Source: Hyphomicrobiales bacterium
GTDB taxonomy: Bacteria > Pseudomonadota > Alphaproteobacteria > Rhizobiales > Rhizobiaceae
Assembly (NCBI GenBank): GCA_900473205.1
Contig: UCLB01000009.1
Location: 1-64,000 of the forward strand
Direction of reading: 5' to 3'
Length of the DNA: 64,000 nt
Shown: positions 63,496-64,000 of the stretch, piece by piece
How positions within the stretch are numbered: position 1 is the first letter of the stretch
Layout of the letters: each line of letters begins with the position of its first letter
The notes under the pieces: model-generated
Seen by the model: the letters and a program-made list of their open reading frames with translations, nothing else
What the model was told of the DNA's origin: nothing
Database searches by the model: none
Made by a program: the position numbers and the translations under genes

Positions 63496-64000
63496 ATGTC
63501 GCGCAATCTGCACCTGAACCTTTTCCTGATGTCCCGCGGTCACCACGAAGGCGCGTGGCGGCACCCGAAGTCGAACCACAAGGCACTTACTGACCTCGCG
63601 CTCTATGTTGAGGCGGCGGCGATTGCTGAAAGGGCAAAGTTCGATGCAGTGTTCCTGGCCGACACGCTGGCGGCCGGCAACAGCAGCGGCCTGGCATCCT
63701 CGGGATCGCTCGAGCCGATCGTACTTCTCTCCCTGCTTGCAGCACATACACAGAATATCGGCCTCATCGGAACGGCCTCCACCACCTACAGTCTGCCCTA
63801 TACGCTGGCGCGCCAGTTCGCCACGCTTGATCATCTCTCCAACGGCCGCGCAGGCTGGAACATCGTTACGTCCTGGGCTCCTGAGGCAGGGGCGAACTAC
63901 GGGCTCCAGCAGAATGTCGATCACGGCGATCGCTACAAGCTGGCGGAGGAGTTCGTGGAGGCGGTCGATGCTCTCTGGAAGAGCTTCCCGGCCGACGCGG
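63496..64000 (+). CDS. LLM-class FMN monooxygenase, cut by window edge
   Basis: The visible 168 codons start MSRNLHLNLFLMSRGHHEG and follow the NtaA/SnaA/DszA type of luciferase-like monooxygenases (FDAVFLADTLAA, GTASTTYSLPYTLARQFATLDHLSNGRAGWNIVTSW in parts). Such enzymes use reduced FMN and oxygen to cleave aminocarboxylates, sulfonates or sulfones. AAGG precedes the ATG. In the same operon as the sulfonate-type transporter, which points to desulfonation or a related reaction. The C terminus lies beyond the window. Confidence 0.9.
   Translation, partial: MSRNLHLNLFLMSRGHHEGAWRHPKSNHKALTDLALYVEAAAIAERAKFDAVFLADTLAAGNSSGLASSGSLEPIVLLSLLAAHTQNIGLIGTASTTYSLPYTLARQFATLDHLSNGRAGWNIVTSWAPEAGANYGLQQNVDHGDRYKLAEEFVEAVDALWKSFPADA

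Overview
The window reads as a chromosome or large replicon of an alphaproteobacterium of the family Rhizobiaceae (Agrobacterium/Rhizobium-like). This is inferred from gene content (tandem ku genes facing a three-domain ligD, the TIGR02587/TIGR02588 pair, a MalK-type sugar ABC operon, MocA-type dehydrogenase) and from several GGAAC-N16..19-(CG)TT promoters of the EcfG/RpoE2 general-stress type. No rRNA, convincing tRNA, complete insertion sequence, CRISPR array or prophage was found.

Layout. 1-5.5 kb: double-strand-break repair island: xthA (cut by the window edge), a small stress-type gene, two tandem ku genes, the facing ligD and a small gene upstream of ligD. 5.5-9.2 kb: a three-gene stress operon (sorbosone-dehydrogenase/PEBP fusion, HSL-type esterase, DUF4142 protein) with an EcfG-type promoter and a clear terminator. 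9.3-12.9 kb: TIGR02587/TIGR02588 membrane pair and a UvrD-like helicase. 13.2-15.1 kb: RsbQ-like hydrolase translationally coupled to a PAS histidine kinase that carries a frameshift. 15.5-18.5 kb: TetR-controlled NmrA/SnoaL pair and an epoxide-hydrolase-like enzyme. 18.7-24.4 kb: signalling segment (PAS protein, ArsR regulator, large CheB-CheR-PAS protein) with long non-coding stretches. 24.4-28.5 kb: Tat-exported molybdoenzyme with its cytochrome b, a periplasmic protein, and a TetR gene sharing a near-identical operator with that protein. 28.5-35.7 kb: redox enzymes, an MFS pump and their AraC/TetR regulators, racemase and RidA. 35.8-36.4 kb: parDE toxin-antitoxin pair with a frameshifted toxin. 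36.6-39.9 kb: a 1.1-kb-residue fusion of molybdopterin oxidoreductase, flavin reductase and ferredoxin. 39.9-47.3 kb: LacI-controlled sugar ABC transporter and two catabolic enzymes, with a nonsense codon in the ATPase. 47.7-50.8 kb: formate/nitrite channel overlapping a YdeP/FdhF-type molybdoenzyme. 50.9-56.8 kb: glycine-rich stress protein and, divergently, an alternative cytochrome oxidase operon. 57-60.3 kb: MFS pump, aldo/keto reductase, LysR regulator. 60.9-64 kb: sulfonate-type ABC transporter and a flavin monooxygenase running off the end.

How it fits together. Candidate general-stress promoters stand before ku, the sorbosone-dehydrogenase operon, the YdeP/formate pair, the glycine-rich protein and the oxidase operon. 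The inferred theme is survival of desiccation, oxidation or starvation: DNA end joining, alternative respiration and periplasmic redox chemistry. Three genes carry small disabling changes (histidine kinase, ParE toxin, sugar ABC ATPase) and one (oxidase subunit II) lacks an ordinary start codon. They are either recent gene decay or assembly errors, and raw reads would tell which.
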